From assembly GCA_030674185.1 (NCBI GenBank), contig CM060307.1:69042905-69106904 (forward strand): a stretch of DNA of 64,000 bases. Reading direction: 5' to 3'. The notes under the pieces are model-generated. The model saw nothing but the letters and a program-made list of their open reading frames with translations, was not told the origin of the DNA and did no database searches. Each line of letters begins with the position of its first letter. Within the stretch, counting starts at the first letter, position 1. The stretch comes from Monoplex corrugatus. Lineage: Eukaryota > Mollusca > Gastropoda > Littorinimorpha > Ranellidae. Below are positions 42,149 to 55,549 of the stretch, piece after piece. The position numbers and the translations under genes are program-made.

Positions 42149-43869
42149 CAAAGAGAGTGTGTGTCAGCAAAAACCGAAAAAAAAACTGTGAAGCAACTGA
42201 GAAATTAACTTTGACAGGGGCCAAAGCCGTTCAAGACACACACACTCACCGACAGCAGACAGATCCTCCATAAAGACTCGAGTTCTCCGTTTGGTTCCTG
42301 ATGACAGGTTGACATAGACCATTTTCGTTTGTAGGCAAGAGAATGAGACACAGAATAAAATCACGAAAAAACACATAATGCAGTTTCTACACGCGTGGAT
42401 TGTTGGGAAAATAAAGTACTGAAGTACTGACAAAATAAAATGGATTGGGAAAAACGGAGTTTAACTTCGGGTAAAATTAATGCAGTCGGTCCCAAGAGAG
42501 AGAAAGCAGAGTTCTCTCCCTGCTTACCCTCTCTAGGGCTGAGGACTGTTAACTCCATTCACTGTTGTTGAAAGCGCAGCCCTGGCTGTCATTTTCTTTT
42601 TGTAAACAATAGGGGCGAGGGGGAAAACCAGTACGATGGTTTGCACTTGTTGGTGACCCTGCAAGACAAGACTAAGAACTTGCTGGCTGGTACGTCATCG
42701 AGCAAAACCTGGATTCTAAAACTATATTATGAAGGAAATAAATTTTGAATCTTTGAAGATCTATTATCTAAAAACGAAAGAAGGAAATACCATTGCCACA
42801 CGTCAAAACAATACCAAAAGAGACAGTGTAAAAAAATCCATGACAAGAGAGAACCATTATGAGCCCAAAGAGTGGACTATACCGGATTTACAACAACACG
42901 AAAAGAGGTACAGAGCTATCAGAAAGAGACAGAACCTTCTCATCTACGCAATCCTTACATCCACTTGTTTATGTGTTTGCAGCAAAATTGCTTGGGTTGC
43001 CTTGATAGTTAGTGCTTAGTGTTAGCAGCAAATGTATGACTTTGCTTGTGTTTCATTACAATTTACTCTTTTGTAAGTTGCCTTGACTTCAATGAAATCA
43101 GCTTATTTTGAGTCTCAATCCTATCCTAGCGCCCACTTTGGTTACAGAATCGACAAAGATGTTGTTTTGAATTTCTACATTCTAACATTGATCGAATTAT
43201 ACAGTTTTAAGTTTCTACATTCTAACATTGATCACATTATACACAGTCATGATACTTTGTTTCTGCAATACCCCAATAATAAATCAGGAAATCAATGCGA
43301 GTCTGAGTCAGTAGTTTGTAGCATGCATAAGATAAAAGTAACTCATGTGATAAAATATGGATTAAATCATACAGATAAAAATTCAATTAGAAAATATGTA
43401 GGCGGACAGATCTTTTGTATTCATTACATTTTGATATGACCGAATTATTGCGCATTCGTAGTTTCATATTCTACATAATAAATAGCATTATCTAAATTTG
43501 GTGCTTTAACCTCATATAAGGACAGTCAATGGAACCTGGCTGTGTTTGCAATAGATTTCGTCGGAGCACTTTTATGAATATGAAATTGAACCTAGTTATC
43601 AATTCATGTGTAAAAAAATTACAACAGAACAATAGTTAATTGTGCCTACTTAACGGTCATACTATTCCTAGACTGTGACACTGTTCTTATGAATAACGTG
43701 AAATATAAAGAAAGCAGCCTATCCTTAAAACGTTCTCACTTTGAGACTGAAGATAGCCCAAAATAAAACAGGGAGACTATATACCAGAGTGTGCTTTTGG
43801 TGCATCAGGCTGTATCGAATAATATACACTTCACTTTTAAACCAAGCCGACGTGCATTCATGCGGACGC
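42149..43869. other. 1.7-kb stretch without recognised gene
   Basis: AT-rich. Frames of 96 (42729-43019) and 118 codons (43083-43439) show no domain. It contains a 40-bp imperfect tandem duplication at about 43165-43248. Confidence 0.4.
43165..43248 (+). repeat. 40-bp tandem duplication
   Basis: TTTCTACATTCTAACATTGA begins at 43172 and again at 43212, with similar flanks. Two units, few differences. Confidence 0.85.
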
Positions 43870-44125
43870 ACGTACGTGTGCCTGTGTGTGAGTGTGTCTG
43901 TGTGTGAACTGTGTGTGTTTGTGTGTGTGATGTATGATGAGTAATGTGTGTGTGTGTGTGTGTGTGTGCACGTGTGTGTCTGTGTGTCTGTGTGTGTGTG
44001 TGTGTGTGGTGTGTGTGTGTGTCTGTTTATTAAATAATATACACTTTACTTTTAAACCAAGCGCACGCGCGTTCATGCGGACCCACGCACGTACGTATGT
44101 TTGCGTGTGTATGTATGTATGTGCT

Positions 44126-44173
<48 letters not shown>

Positions 44174-44190
44174 GTCTGTGTGTGTGTGTG

Positions 44191-44227
<37 letters not shown>

Positions 44228-44400
44228 CTGTGTGTGTCTGTGTATTTTTGTGTGTGTGATGCATGATGAGTGATGCGTAATGTGTGTGTGTTCTTTTGTG
44301 TGTGTGTCTGTGTGTGGGTATGTGCGAATGTGTCTGTGTATGTGTCTCTGTCTGTGTGTCTTTGTCTGTGTCTGTGTTTGTGTGAATGTGTGTGCGTGAT
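43870..44400 (+). repeat. (GT)n arrays
   Basis: Two GT-rich blocks (43870-44030, 44095-44400). AATAATATACACTT plus TTAAACCAAGC occurs before each block (about 43818 and 44034), so a unit of about 215 bp including the GT tract appears duplicated. Confidence 0.9.
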
Positions 44401-44636
44401 GTTAAATTTGCTCTTAGTTTTGTACTTTTTCGGTTAGAATTCTAAATTACGACAGTCCTGTCAAGATTTTTTTCCTAATTCAACTCGTAAATCCTTGAAC
44501 AATGATGCTTTAGAAATTAATTCTAATTTTGTGTTTTGCATTTGAATTTTCTTACTTGGGTTGTTATTATTCCTAAAATGTCATTACAGCTAATAGAAGA
44601 AAAGCAGTACATCAAAAGAATCTGATTTTCAGCAAA

Positions 44637-44707
44637 CACACACACACACTCGCACACGCGCGCGCACGCACACACGCAAACACGCACACAATTACACACG
44701 CACAGAT

Positions 44708-44742
<35 letters not shown>

Positions 44743-44832
44743 ACTCAAACACACAAACACACACACTTAAACATCAGCGCACACACGCAAAACATACACA
44801 CACAAATTACACACACACACACACACACACAC

Positions 44833-44878
<46 letters not shown>

Positions 44879-45159
44879 ACACATACACATACACATACAA
44901 TACACACATACGTACGCAAACATCACACATACACGCACATGCACACACAACCATACACACATTAGAACGCATACATAAAAACATACGTACACACAAACAC
45001 ACACACACTCACAAACACACATACACCACACACACACACACACACAACACATACAATCACACAAACACACACATAAACACAAACGCACAAACACACACGC
45101 ACACACGAACACGCATACACACACATACACACTCATGCAAACATACACACTCACACAAA

Positions 45160-45190
<31 letters not shown>

Positions 45191-45237
45191 CACCACACCA
45201 CACACACACACACACAAACATACATACACACGCGCGC
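44637..45237 (+). repeat. 600-bp CA-rich array
   Basis: Interrupted (CA)n over 600 bp, the longest simple-sequence block in the window. Long frames across it are artefacts. Confidence 0.97.
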
Positions 45238-45936
45238 GTGCACCACTCTTTGCATGTCAACAGATATTTCAAAGACAGGTCCATACCCGACTTCCAGCAG
45301 AGACAAAGCAAAACACAGAGCTGGCAGAAACGCCTCCAGACATTGGAACAATAGACATTGTCTTCTTGTTTTCCCACATCTTGCCATATCTAGTTGTTTC
45401 TTTTTTTTCTTTCGCTGTCACTTGTAAACAAAAAACAAAATTGATTACTTTCAAATGATTGATTAAGTTTGCTTTTCATGGCTTTCGACAAACTCTAATC
45501 AAAACCGACAGACAGACACGCGAACAAAAGCAAACAACAAACAATACAACCAAACTTGAAACGAATAACAACAATAACCCCAAATCCCACAAACATTTGA
45601 AAGAGAGGAAACAAAATGCAGAAAGAAATCCAAATATTACGAGAACTGACCAAAACAAACCTGAACAGAACAACATGCATTCTCTCAGGTATGAAAGGCG
45701 GGGTATGTTTGTCCATCGATCTGTGATGTCCAAGACATACAACAATATCCCCTCACTCCACTATGTGAGGGCTTAGGTCAGAGGCAACATGCTTGCAGAC
45801 GCCTTCTAACAAACCAAAGTACCATGCAAAGTAACGCAAATGTCTATGTACATGTAGTCATTTACATCAGATGAGAATAGTGTCCACTGAGACCCACTCA
45901 AGGTGGAGCGACGCCGGGTCCTACGCCTGGACACGA
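45238..45936. other. Stretch without recognised gene
   Basis: AAC/AAAC-rich then unique sequence. Nothing supported. Confidence 0.45.
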
Positions 45937-46088
45937 TTAACCCTCATACTCCCTGACCCTATCTGCTAGCACCCTGCATTGTCAACTATGATACCAAAGC
46001 AAACACTTAACCCTTTCACTCCCTCATCCTATCCACCAGCTTCCTGTTTTTGAAGTTTATGGATAGGCTGCGATAGTGGACGGGTTTA
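45937..46088 (+). mobile_element. TTAA-type MITE, copy 3
   Basis: TTAA (45937-45940), then CCCTCATACTCCCTGACCC. Internally, CCTGCATTGTCAACTATG and AAAGCAAACACTTAACCC align with copy 2. Right terminus GTGGACGGG followed by TTTA, a one-base change from TTAA. An internal TTAACCCTTTCACTCCC repeats the terminal motif. Confidence 0.75.
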
Positions 46089-46310
46089 CTGGAGAGACAG
46101 GAGTTATGGTCAACTTCAACTCCTCTGACCGCCATACTCCATGGCAGCCAGCAGGTATTGGACAAAAACGGCCACATTCATCGCCGGATGTTGCTGACAA
46201 CGTAAATGGTGAACAAAGAAGAAGAAGAAAAAGAACACCGTGTCAAGCTGCAGCGTTCAATAATGGAATGTACTGTATCAGTAAGAATGGAACAGAGAGA
46301 CTGATCATTT

Positions 46311-46312
<2 letters not shown>

Positions 46313-46400
<88 letters not shown>

Positions 46401-46450
46401 CACGTACACACACACACATACACACACCACACGTACTCTCTCTCTCTCTG

Positions 46451-46495
<45 letters not shown>

Positions 46496-46508
46496 CACAC
46501 ACACACAC
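46313..46508 (+). repeat. Compound (CA)n(CT)n(CA)n
   Basis: CA at 46315-46434, CT at 46437-46490, then CA. Confidence 0.97.
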
Positions 46509-46589
46509 TTACAGTCCTCTCTTCAGCGAGGTCATATGGTACCTACATGACCATTCTTTTATGCAGGAAGGACGCAACGCAGAGATCAG

Positions 46590-46710
46590 TCAACGTGGCT
46601 AAGTGGTTAGCGAAACGGACTAATGACCGGGATGTAGTGGGTTCCAGCCCTCATCAATCCAAAATATTACTGTCAGATTTTTTGGCACCAACCAGCTCCT
46701 ACCAAGAGTT
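46590..46710 (+). repeat. tRNA-headed SINE
   Basis: TGGCTAAGTGG (46596-46606) is a perfect Pol III A box and GGTTCCAGCCC (46640-46650) a B box with one mismatch, 33 bp apart, the spacing of tRNA promoters. The sequence does not fold into a complete tRNA with acceptor pairing that I can see, so it is a tRNA-derived SINE head, not a tRNA gene. The 3' limit is unclear. Confidence 0.7.
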
Positions 46711-48146
46711 GAGCATGCTATGAGCTCGTTGGAACAATACAGTCGATTCTCACCTACTTTATAAATTCGCCATTGAGGGTGTGTTCTAAATTTGAAGACC
46801 AACGTCGTTGGTGTCTGTATGTCCCGAGTCTGGTTATATTATGAAAGTAAGCACAGAATACAGCCCTGTCATTCAGTACCAATCTGAAATGGAACCCATA
46901 TAGCATCATCACTATCATCCCCATTCTCTTCATCAAAACACTGTGAACAAATGTTCCAAACTTTGTAGCTCTTCAAGTCTTGCTCTCATATAGATATCAA
47001 TTTCGTTGTATTTGGAGTTCCGAAATTAGTAACGTTGGGATAGTAACACAGGAACGGAGGGGAGGAAAGGACATAAAAAATTGCTGCCAGAGAAAGAGAA
47101 TATTTAAAAGCATAAAAACATGCAAAACACACCCCAAGGGAACGGAAAGAAACAAAAGACAACCAATAAACCCTGGATGAGACAGTGAGATAAATCAATA
47201 GACAACGTATGCCAACTGATAGATCTGCAAAACACAAGAGTTCAAAAGAAGCATTTAATCGCTTTAGGGTGCCTCCACGACGCAATCAAACTTCAACACT
47301 CTTGTCATACATTGTGTGATTTGCTAGAAGGCAAAGCTGCTTCAAAGTTTCAAGTATTCACAGAGGATAAAAAGGTATTCCATTCATCGGCAGTCACTCA
47401 CTGTCGCAGATTTTTACCCTTATGTTTTAAAGAAAAAAACACAAAGACAAAAGATGACGTCTTCTACATGCATCTGCTACTGTGACCAAAAGCATTCAGG
47501 ATGTGTGTGTGCGTATGTATACATATGTGCGCGCGCGCGCGTGTGTTTGCGTGTGTGTGTTTTTTTGTTTATGTGTGTTTGTGCGTGCGTGCGTGTGCAT
47601 GTGTATGTATGTACATATACACTTCTCAGTTCTGTTATCCGTTAGTGCTTGATCTGAAAGCCTATGCTTTCTGTGACAATTCAAATTTGTTCTGGTTCTA
47701 GATCTCATTACGATAGTAATTCCAACTACACCCCAATCTTGCTTCAAAGTATTCATGCAGAATGTAAACAAGAAAGTCAAACCATTCTAACAAATCTTCC
47801 TTTCTGCGCAAAAATTATTACAGAAAATTAATTTTACCCTTTAAATTCATTGTAACCTTAAGATTTTCAGTTCAAATAAACTTGCCGTGCATGGAGGCCA
47901 CGGATAGACTGTAAGAACAGTGCCAAAAATGTTGAATAGTTTTAGAAATTTCCGAGAACGTACTGTTCACACGTCGTCTTTAACAGGTCTTGATTCAAGG
48001 CACTTTTTTGTCCATGTGACCTTTATGTTGAAAACTTGTTCTCCGAAATCATATATTCGGAATTCTACTAGAACCATTTTTTAAAATTAGAATTTGGAAA
48101 CGATTCATCCCGAAATAGCTGAGAAACTCTTGCTAACACGTTTTCA

Positions 48147-48149
<3 letters not shown>
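46711..48149. other. Stretch without recognised gene
   Basis: Unique AT-rich DNA with a GT/GC-rich patch at 47502-47615. No exon supported. Confidence 0.45.
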
Positions 48150-48214
<65 letters not shown>

Positions 48215-48297
48215 ACACACACACGTACACACACACGTACACACACACGTACACACACACACATACACGCACACACACACATACACACACACATACC
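48150..48297 (+). repeat. (CA)n with (CACGTACA)n units
   Basis: Pure CA, then four regular ACGTACACACAC units of about 12 bp (48212-48259), then CA/CATA. Confidence 0.95.
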
Positions 48298-49214
48298 TAT
48301 TGAGTGATATTAATTACTTTCCATTGACAAAAAAGAGAGATTTTAACAACCTCCCTTTTATATTTGAAAAAGAAAAAAAAGTTATCCTTTTTCCGAGTTG
48401 CTTTTTCAGAAGTGTAGCGAGATGTTTGTATGTGTGTGCGTGTAATTCGGTTTTATTTTTCTTTCTAATATTGATCCAAATAAAGACTGAATTAATATTT
48501 CTAATAATGATTTCATACGTTATTGAAATAGTTTGGACACAAAATTTTCTATTGTTGCCTCGACGGTGTATCATTCATTTAGGTCAGCCATTTGAAACAA
48601 ACAAACAAACAAACACACATAGCGTCTAGAACAAAGGCAAGTTTTATAAAAGTGATCAGATGGTCTGATTCACTGTAAGTATATGTCCTACCAGCGTTAG
48701 CAAATCCATTTTTGTTTCACTACTCTGTTGAATTTGACAGAAAATCATATCAAATGAATACGACTTGATAGAAAACCATATTACATGAGAATAATTTTGT
48801 TTTCGTTTATTTAAACAGGTCAGTATCACTGATATTAAAGAGTTCATTCGTAAGCTGCTGAATGTTCTGTTACTAGTGTTTAATTGACTGCCGACAGCGT
48901 CGAATTACATCCTTTAGCAGGTATTGTAAAAAAAATAATGATTATTTCTTTTTGCGCAATTGCAGAAAATGCATGCATTCAGCTAACGTTATTTTTTGTT
49001 TGTTGATTATTCAATACAGTGTTAATCAAAAATAGTATTTACCGCATTATTGCATATATTTGTTTGGACGATAAAGGCCTTACATTTGAACTGTGTCACT
49101 TTTGCCAGCTTTTCCCTATGTGAGATAAACCATTCGACCATTGTGGGTGCAAGACGAAGCACGTCTTTTTCTATTAATGATAGTTTGCTAAAAGCAAATG
49201 ATGGAATAAATTTG
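48298..49214. other. Stretch without recognised gene
   Basis: AT-rich. (AAAC)n at 48597-48616. No supported gene. Confidence 0.45.
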
Positions 49215-49505
49215 TAGAAATTCTAGGAAGGTACGTTAGGCCCGTTTTTATATATCTTTTGGTGTCCTTTGTTGCGTTTGGATTTGTATTCAGGTATATT
49301 TTTTTAAATTCCTTGTGTGATAAATTGGATGGAGTGGTCGATGCCTGGGGCGTCTCCTTGGATTATGTGCGCGAATGCATTGATATGTGTACTTGATTTT
49401 TTTTTTCTTTGTTTTCCTGTTGAAGTGTCGTGTATGTTTTGAAACGGTTATAGTCCTGATATGGCTCTACGCAATCGGCTAGGCTTTAAACAAAAACAAC
49501 AATAA
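49215..49505 (-). repeat. Dispersed repeat family Y, copy 2
   Basis: Reverse-complement partner of 27457-27735, with the same blocks in the same order. Confidence 0.75.
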
Positions 49506-51489
49506 AGGCAGGGGAAGACACTAAAAACCATGTTTCATTTACACTTTGCTGTTATTCATCGGACCGCTGAGGCTAAACCATTGCACACAAATAAAAATTT
49601 AATGGAGAAGGAAATAAGATCTGATTCCAGCTAACAAGCCTGTTCTAAAGTTGAAATAGATAACAAATCCTGACAAACTGAACGATTTTCTGTAGTCAGT
49701 GATCAAGAAGATACATACAGTTTTGAAATTCAATCAAGGTCAACCAAAACCAGTCATATTATAGGATGCTGCTTTTTTTTTATTTCAAATTGTGATTACA
49801 GTCGATGAAAAACTATGAGAACCATAATAAAAACAACAACACATTTTAACAGTCTTTTCATTGTGCCTTCGAGGTGAAGCTTAAGTTATCCAAGCTTTGA
49901 CTTTCGGGGATCCGACTCAAAGAAATACTAAAATAACGAAACCGTGTATGTCCGTTCCATATCTTTAATGTAGACGCTGCTGTTTACACAGTTGAGAAAA
50001 CTTGATCTGAAATGTCTGCTCCCTGCTCAATATTGCTGATGTTCTTCTCAAGGTCACTGTGATGATGTTAAGAAACAAGTATCATTTCATGCCATGATCT
50101 TTCAAACTCACTGGATTTTCAGGTGGGAAACAAAACATTCAAAACTTTTTTTTCTCAAATACTTTAAACTGCAGCGAGAGAGCTTATGTTATGAATGAAT
50201 ATTTTTCTTTCAAAGTTTTAAATGAATGGAATGTTTGTGGCTTGAATATCGTGTTTTGCCGATTGCAAAAAATCGTGGATTGCCTGCACTACGAAGACAG
50301 TGCACGCAGCGTGAAGTTCGTGCAAGTTGATTAGAATGACGTCATGTCGTCTGCAATGTTTTTCACCGGGGTCGTCGGTTTGGAAATGGCTGAATGTCTG
50401 GAAGTGATTCATTTTATTTTTGACTTATCAAAGGTGTTGCCGGCATTTACACTGGAAGATATTGTGTGAGAAAGATGCCAACGTTTGAATACTAGGGAAT
50501 GAAAACAGTTTTGAACTGTAAAACGGTATGGTACCGTCACCGTTTGACAGCAAAATCTTGTCTGCTGCGTTTTAGACTGGAAGACGCTGAATCGATTTGT
50601 GTGAATTTGATATGACAGTGTGAAACAACACTGATGCTAGTACATTTTCAGATTTTATCTGACGATGAAAAATGTATGGTGATGATGACATTCGAAGTTT
50701 GCATTTTTAACACAGAAGTTTGCTGCTTAAAGTTTATCAATAGGCCCCACAAATGATAGTGTACAGAAATACAGACACAAGAAGTGAAGAACATAGTGAA
50801 AGTGTAGCTGTGTGTTGCATGTATAAAAGAAAAAAATTGGAAAGAAATTGAGTGAATTTAATTGAAAGAAAAAGTAAGAAGTAGCGTATTTTATTCATTC
50901 ACAAACTGAACATTGTGATATAAATACATTTTAACATGTTAACTTAACAGAAAAGAAACGCTATAGACCGGGAGAGTATCATTGTGTAGTGTACCAGGAG
51001 AGTACAGGAAAGAAAGATTTTAGGCCGTTGTCAGTGTTGTATCATTCAGTGAATTTAATGATCTCCTTGATCGATTATGGCATGACTTTTTTCAGCGAAA
51101 CGTTTGAAAACCATGCAGATTTAATCTTTTTCTTCAGTTTAAAAAATGTGGTAGATTTGCAAATTTGAAGTAAAGAACAGAATCGTCTCCGGAAGTGTGT
51201 GCCCTAATTAATTGTTTTTGTCAATATTCAAAGTGTGCTTCCTTTGCACATTTGAAGCATCATGCGTGAGTCGTGTACCCTCGTGTGTTCCCCTATTTGG
51301 AGTATTGTGTGAAGCTGTCCTGAAGCCGATTTGGATTACCTACAGGCCAGAAATGCTGATCGCAAGAAATACGTTAATGAAAAGGTCAGTACATATTTCC
51401 CTGGAAAGTTTTTTTTTCTCTCCCTAAAATCTCTAGATTTTCTTATCATTTTATCCCTCACTAAAAGTTTCTAGAATTTCTTATCATTC
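49506..51489. other. Two-kilobase stretch almost free of repeats
   Basis: The least repetitive part of the window: AT-rich, no microsatellite and no frame over about 71 codons. Candidate intron, UTR or intergenic DNA. Nothing more can be said from sequence alone. Confidence 0.45.
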
Positions 51490-51720
51490 AATGATAATAT
51501 TGATAATTATAATAGTGATGTAGTAGTAATGATAATAGTACTAAAGCTATAATACTATTATTATGAAAATGGTCTTATTGATAATAATGTTCATAGTGCG
51601 ATAATAACACTAATAATAATTGAAATGACAATTATCATAATGACAGTAAATCAGTAATAAGAATGATAAAAGTGATGATGATGATGATGATGACAGTAAT
51701 AATAATAATAATGGCAACAA
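51490..51720 (+). repeat. AAT/GAT-rich low-complexity DNA
   Basis: Degenerate ATA, AAT and (GAT)5 motifs. Confidence 0.8.
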
Positions 51721-52724
51721 TAATGATTAGGTAGACTGAAACACGATACTAAACACTGACTGGGTTCCAAAAATTTAAACATCTGATAGTGCTAAATTGA
51801 AACACTAAAGAACTAACCGTTCCCTTTCCATTATTTATTTATTTATTATTTATTTATTATTGAAGCTACAAACCACCTAAATGCGTTAATTTTTCAAAGC
51901 AAAAAATTCAAAATCAATTGTTTGATATCAAGTTTAGGTAAAATTGTGATACAAATTTGTTCGACCAACATCTGAAAAAATATCAAACATTATAGATAAA
52001 AAAAGCATTTGAACACTTTACTATTTATATATTAAGTATTTTACAAACTACTCAAATTCTTGTAATGTTCAAAAGCTTACCAAACAAAATGTCAAAATTC
52101 GGTGTTTCTAAGTCTGGGTTTGATACTAAAGTAACGAATGAAATACTACAATAATCTGTTTACTTGTGCAAATATGACAAAACATATAAATCATTGTGTC
52201 TTCAACACAGACCTTGACCAATTTCATTTAGAGACTAATGTTTTAAGGTATCAGATGTAAAGTCTGGAGTACGGATTGGAGATTGTTAGGGTGGAGAGAG
52301 AGAAACTTTTTCCTTTTTTCGAATTCTATTCGTTAGTTGATTGGTTGGTGGGCTGGTTGGTGGGTTGGTGGGTCGGTTGTTTACTGGTTGGTTGTGAATA
52401 GGTGGGTGGAGGATGGATTGGTTAATTATTGGATGGCTGGTGGTTTATTTGTTCATTGGATGAAGGCCTGGTCGTTCATTTAGTCTGTTGGTTGTTTGGT
52501 CTTATATGTCTGTATGATGGTGTATGTCATTTTGCTAGTTTGTCTGTATGTGAGTGTTGACTGCCTGTCTGCCAGTGTATCTGCCTGTCTTCTCTCAATC
52601 AGTGTTTATGCCTACGATTACTCTTCTCACTGTTTTTGTTTCTGTCCTTGTGTCTGGTATATTTCTTTCCTTGTCTCGGTCCCGTCTAAGCGTTTGTTTT
52701 CTCCTTTCTCCTTTGACTCTGTCT
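51721..52724. other. Stretch without recognised gene
   Basis: TTTA repeats at 51834-51862, GGTT-rich 52334-52450, otherwise unique. Confidence 0.45.
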
Positions 52725-52795
52725 CTCTGCCTGTCTGTCGGTCTGTCAGTCAGTCTGTCTATCTGTCTGTCTGTCTGTCAGTCTGTTTGTCTGTC

Positions 52796-52845
<50 letters not shown>

Positions 52846-52908
52846 AACACACACACACACACCACACACACCAACACACACAACACACACACACACACAC
52901 ACACAGCA
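52725..52908 (+). repeat. (GTCT)n(CT)n(CA)n compound tract
   Basis: GTCT repeats to 52824, CT to 52845, then CA. Confidence 0.95.
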
Positions 52909-53502
52909 GAATAGTAGAAATCATAGCTAAGACGGCGGCAGAAGCAAACGCTTTATCGGTATTGCTGAAAGACAAGATTATAAGGCCATATTGTCGTTGT
53001 GTTGACAGCAACCAAGGTTTTCTTGCTGTATCCCACATACAACGTGACCTGTTTGTCATCAGTCTGTCTCAGAAAACATATCTTCTGAAGGAAAGTTTTT
53101 GTCTCCTTTGATGTGTGTGTTTGCCAACGTCTCGTATTTACGCCGAAAAAGGGTGATTTCGGTGCAAGATCATTGTGTTTGTCATTCGTTCTGTTGGCAG
53201 TGGCCACTCAAAATTTGTTAGCGGACTGAAATTGGCATTTTTCACAGCACTGAGCTAAAGGCATTGCCAAACACAGTTCGATCAATACAGAGATCGTGGC
53301 CAAGATTTTGTGGAAAGTCTGTCGTAAAACCATTCAGAAACAGACAAAGCGTGCGTGCGAGCGCGCATATATGAGCCTATTGTTCGGTGTATGCCTGTAT
53401 GCGTGTAAGTGCGCGCGCACATACGTGTGTATGTGACAAGAAGTGTAACTAAATAAAATACGATGATTTAAACAAGAATATTGAGCAAAAGCAGATGAAT
53501 GT
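52909..53502. other. Stretch without recognised gene
   Basis: Unique sequence, no supported gene. Confidence 0.45.
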
Positions 53503-53782
53503 ACGTATGTATATATGTATGGACGGTTGGATGGATTGATGGGTATATGTATGTATGTATGCATATATTGCATTTGTGTATAGGCATGTGTGTATGCATG
53601 CTTTTATTTATGTATGTGTGCATGTGTATATGTGTGCATGCATGTATGTATGTGTGTGTATGTTATGTTATGTATGTATGTATGTATGTTATGTATGTGT
53701 GTGTATGTATGTATGTATGTATGTATGTATGTATGTATGTGTGTGTGTATGTATGTATGTATGTATGTATGTATGTATGTAT
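53503..53782 (+). repeat. (GTAT)n tetranucleotide array
   Basis: About 280 bp of GTAT/GTGT units. Perfect blocks near 53705-53740 and 53749-53782. Confidence 0.95.
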
Positions 53783-54430
53783 CTGTGTGCTGCATGATAT
53801 GCACAATACTATTTGGGACTGACGCATACAATGTGTGTATGACAGTCTTGGTGGTCAAGAACAACGGCAATCTTCGTTGTTATCTCGAACACTGAACAGT
53901 TTGTGTTTCTAATTATTCTTCCTTTGTGAACATAATGTTTGTATAATCAGTTACAGAGAATAAACTTCCTTGATGTGTGTGCATTTATGTGAGGAGTTGT
54001 AGTTAGAAAAAAAGATGAATTGTGACTTTGAAACGAAACAGATCTGTCTTGACGAAGATGGGAAACACACATTTTGCTATCTATTTGTTTATCTAATTAT
54101 CTGTCTATCCTGTCTGCCTGTCTATTTATCTAATCTAGCAAGATAGCTAGCTGTCTGTCTTGCCACGTGCATCACAGATTAATCTAAAGGGATGTGAAGA
54201 CTTAGTCTTTTAATGATAATAGCAATAACAGTAAAAATGATAATAAAGCAATCATAATAATAATAATAATAATCGTCGGCAACATCAGCACCATATTTAG
54301 TTCACCGAAATATTTAGAGCTTTTCAGCATTCAGATGTCGTTAAAACTGTACAGATTTGATATTACAAAAATATTATATGAAAATACTAACGGGAATAAT
54401 GTGGGGGCTGCTTGTGATCGTGCAGGGACA
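53783..54430. other. Stretch without recognised gene
   Basis: Unique sequence with an AAT run at 54255-54273. Confidence 0.45.
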
Positions 54431-54528
54431 CACAGGTATACACACACATACACACACTCAAACACACATACACACAAACAAACATGCACACACACACGTG
54501 TACATACCTATACATACATATACATATA
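54431..54528 (+). repeat. (CA)n/(TA)n tract before RTE copy
   Basis: Degenerate CA then CATA/TA, ending exactly where RTE homology begins. Confidence 0.9.
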
Positions 54529-55549
54529 TATCAACCAAATAGAAAGACTCAGTATTGATGGAAAAGATCTACAAATAATCAGAAATATGTATTGGGAACA
54601 AACAGCTGCAATGAGAATAAAAAAGGATATAAGCTCTTTCCGAAACATCAAAAGAGGAGTCAGACAGGGTTGTGTTTTGTCACCAGATCTGTTTTCACTT
54701 TACAGCGAAAACATCATGAGAAACCTAGAAGAAGACCCTGGATGAAAGTTTGGAGAGAAAATGATAAACAACATTTGATACGAAGATGACACCGTGTTAA
54801 TTGCAGAAAGTGAAAGGGACCTACAAAACTTTGTGAATATACTAGAAATAGAAAGCAAAGGTAAGGGGTTGGAGCTAAACAGCAGGAAGACTGAAGTCAT
54901 GGTGGTCAGTAAAAAACATGAAATCCCCTCATGCAAAATAACAGGAAACGGCACAACCTTGACACAGGTTGATAAGTTTAAATATCTGGGAACGATTATT
55001 TCACCAGACGGCAGATGCACATCAGAAATAGCCAACAGAATCGGCCAAGCCAAAACAGCATTCAAGAAGATGAAAAGCATTCTTACCAACAAATGCCTAT
55101 CAATTAACATCAGGAAGAGAGTTCTTGAATGTTATAAGAACCAATACTGCTGTACGGCTCCGAGGCGTAGACAGTCAACAAACAAAGCCAGAACAAGATT
55201 GAGGCAGCCGAGATGTGGTTTCTAAGAAGAATGTTGAGAGTTCCAATGGACAGCAAAGAAAACAAACGAGACAGTCTTGATGGAGGCAGACACAAGAAGA
55301 CCATTCACAAGGAAGATTAGGATAAGACAGGCAACATTTATAGGCCATTTTATGAGGAAAGGGGAATTGGAGCACCTGGTCACAATGGGAAAGCGGGAGG
55401 GAAAGAGAGCACCGGGTAGACCCAGGGAGAAGATACTAGAGGACTTGCAGAGTGGCTGGGGACAAAGAGGGTGGAGATACTAAAGGCAACAAGTGATAGA
55501 GACAGATGGAAGTCCATAATCGCCAACGCCATGTGGCAAGGCACCTGAT
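54529..55549 (+). pseudogene. RTE reverse transcriptase fragment
   Basis: Reading pieces: to 54745 (motif B), 54794-55225 (KKHEIPSCKI, FKYLGTIISPDG), then out-of-frame pieces to GRPREKILEDLQ. The catalytic Ala-to-Glu change and several stops exclude activity. No endonuclease is present. Confidence 0.88.

Noticed and set aside
42729..43019. 96-codon lysine-rich frame with a hydrophobic end
   Set aside because: No homology recognised. AT-rich composition explains the residues.
44637..45237. Long open frames rich in Cys-Val or His-Thr across CA/GT arrays here and at 7.2, 27.1, 33.2, 34.4, 38.9 and 59.6 kb
   Set aside because: They are translations of dinucleotide repeats open in several frames and both strands. 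No independent coding evidence.
46590..46660. True tRNA gene
   Set aside because: A and B boxes are present but acceptor-stem pairing and a full cloverleaf are not evident, and the B box has a mismatch. SINE head is preferred.
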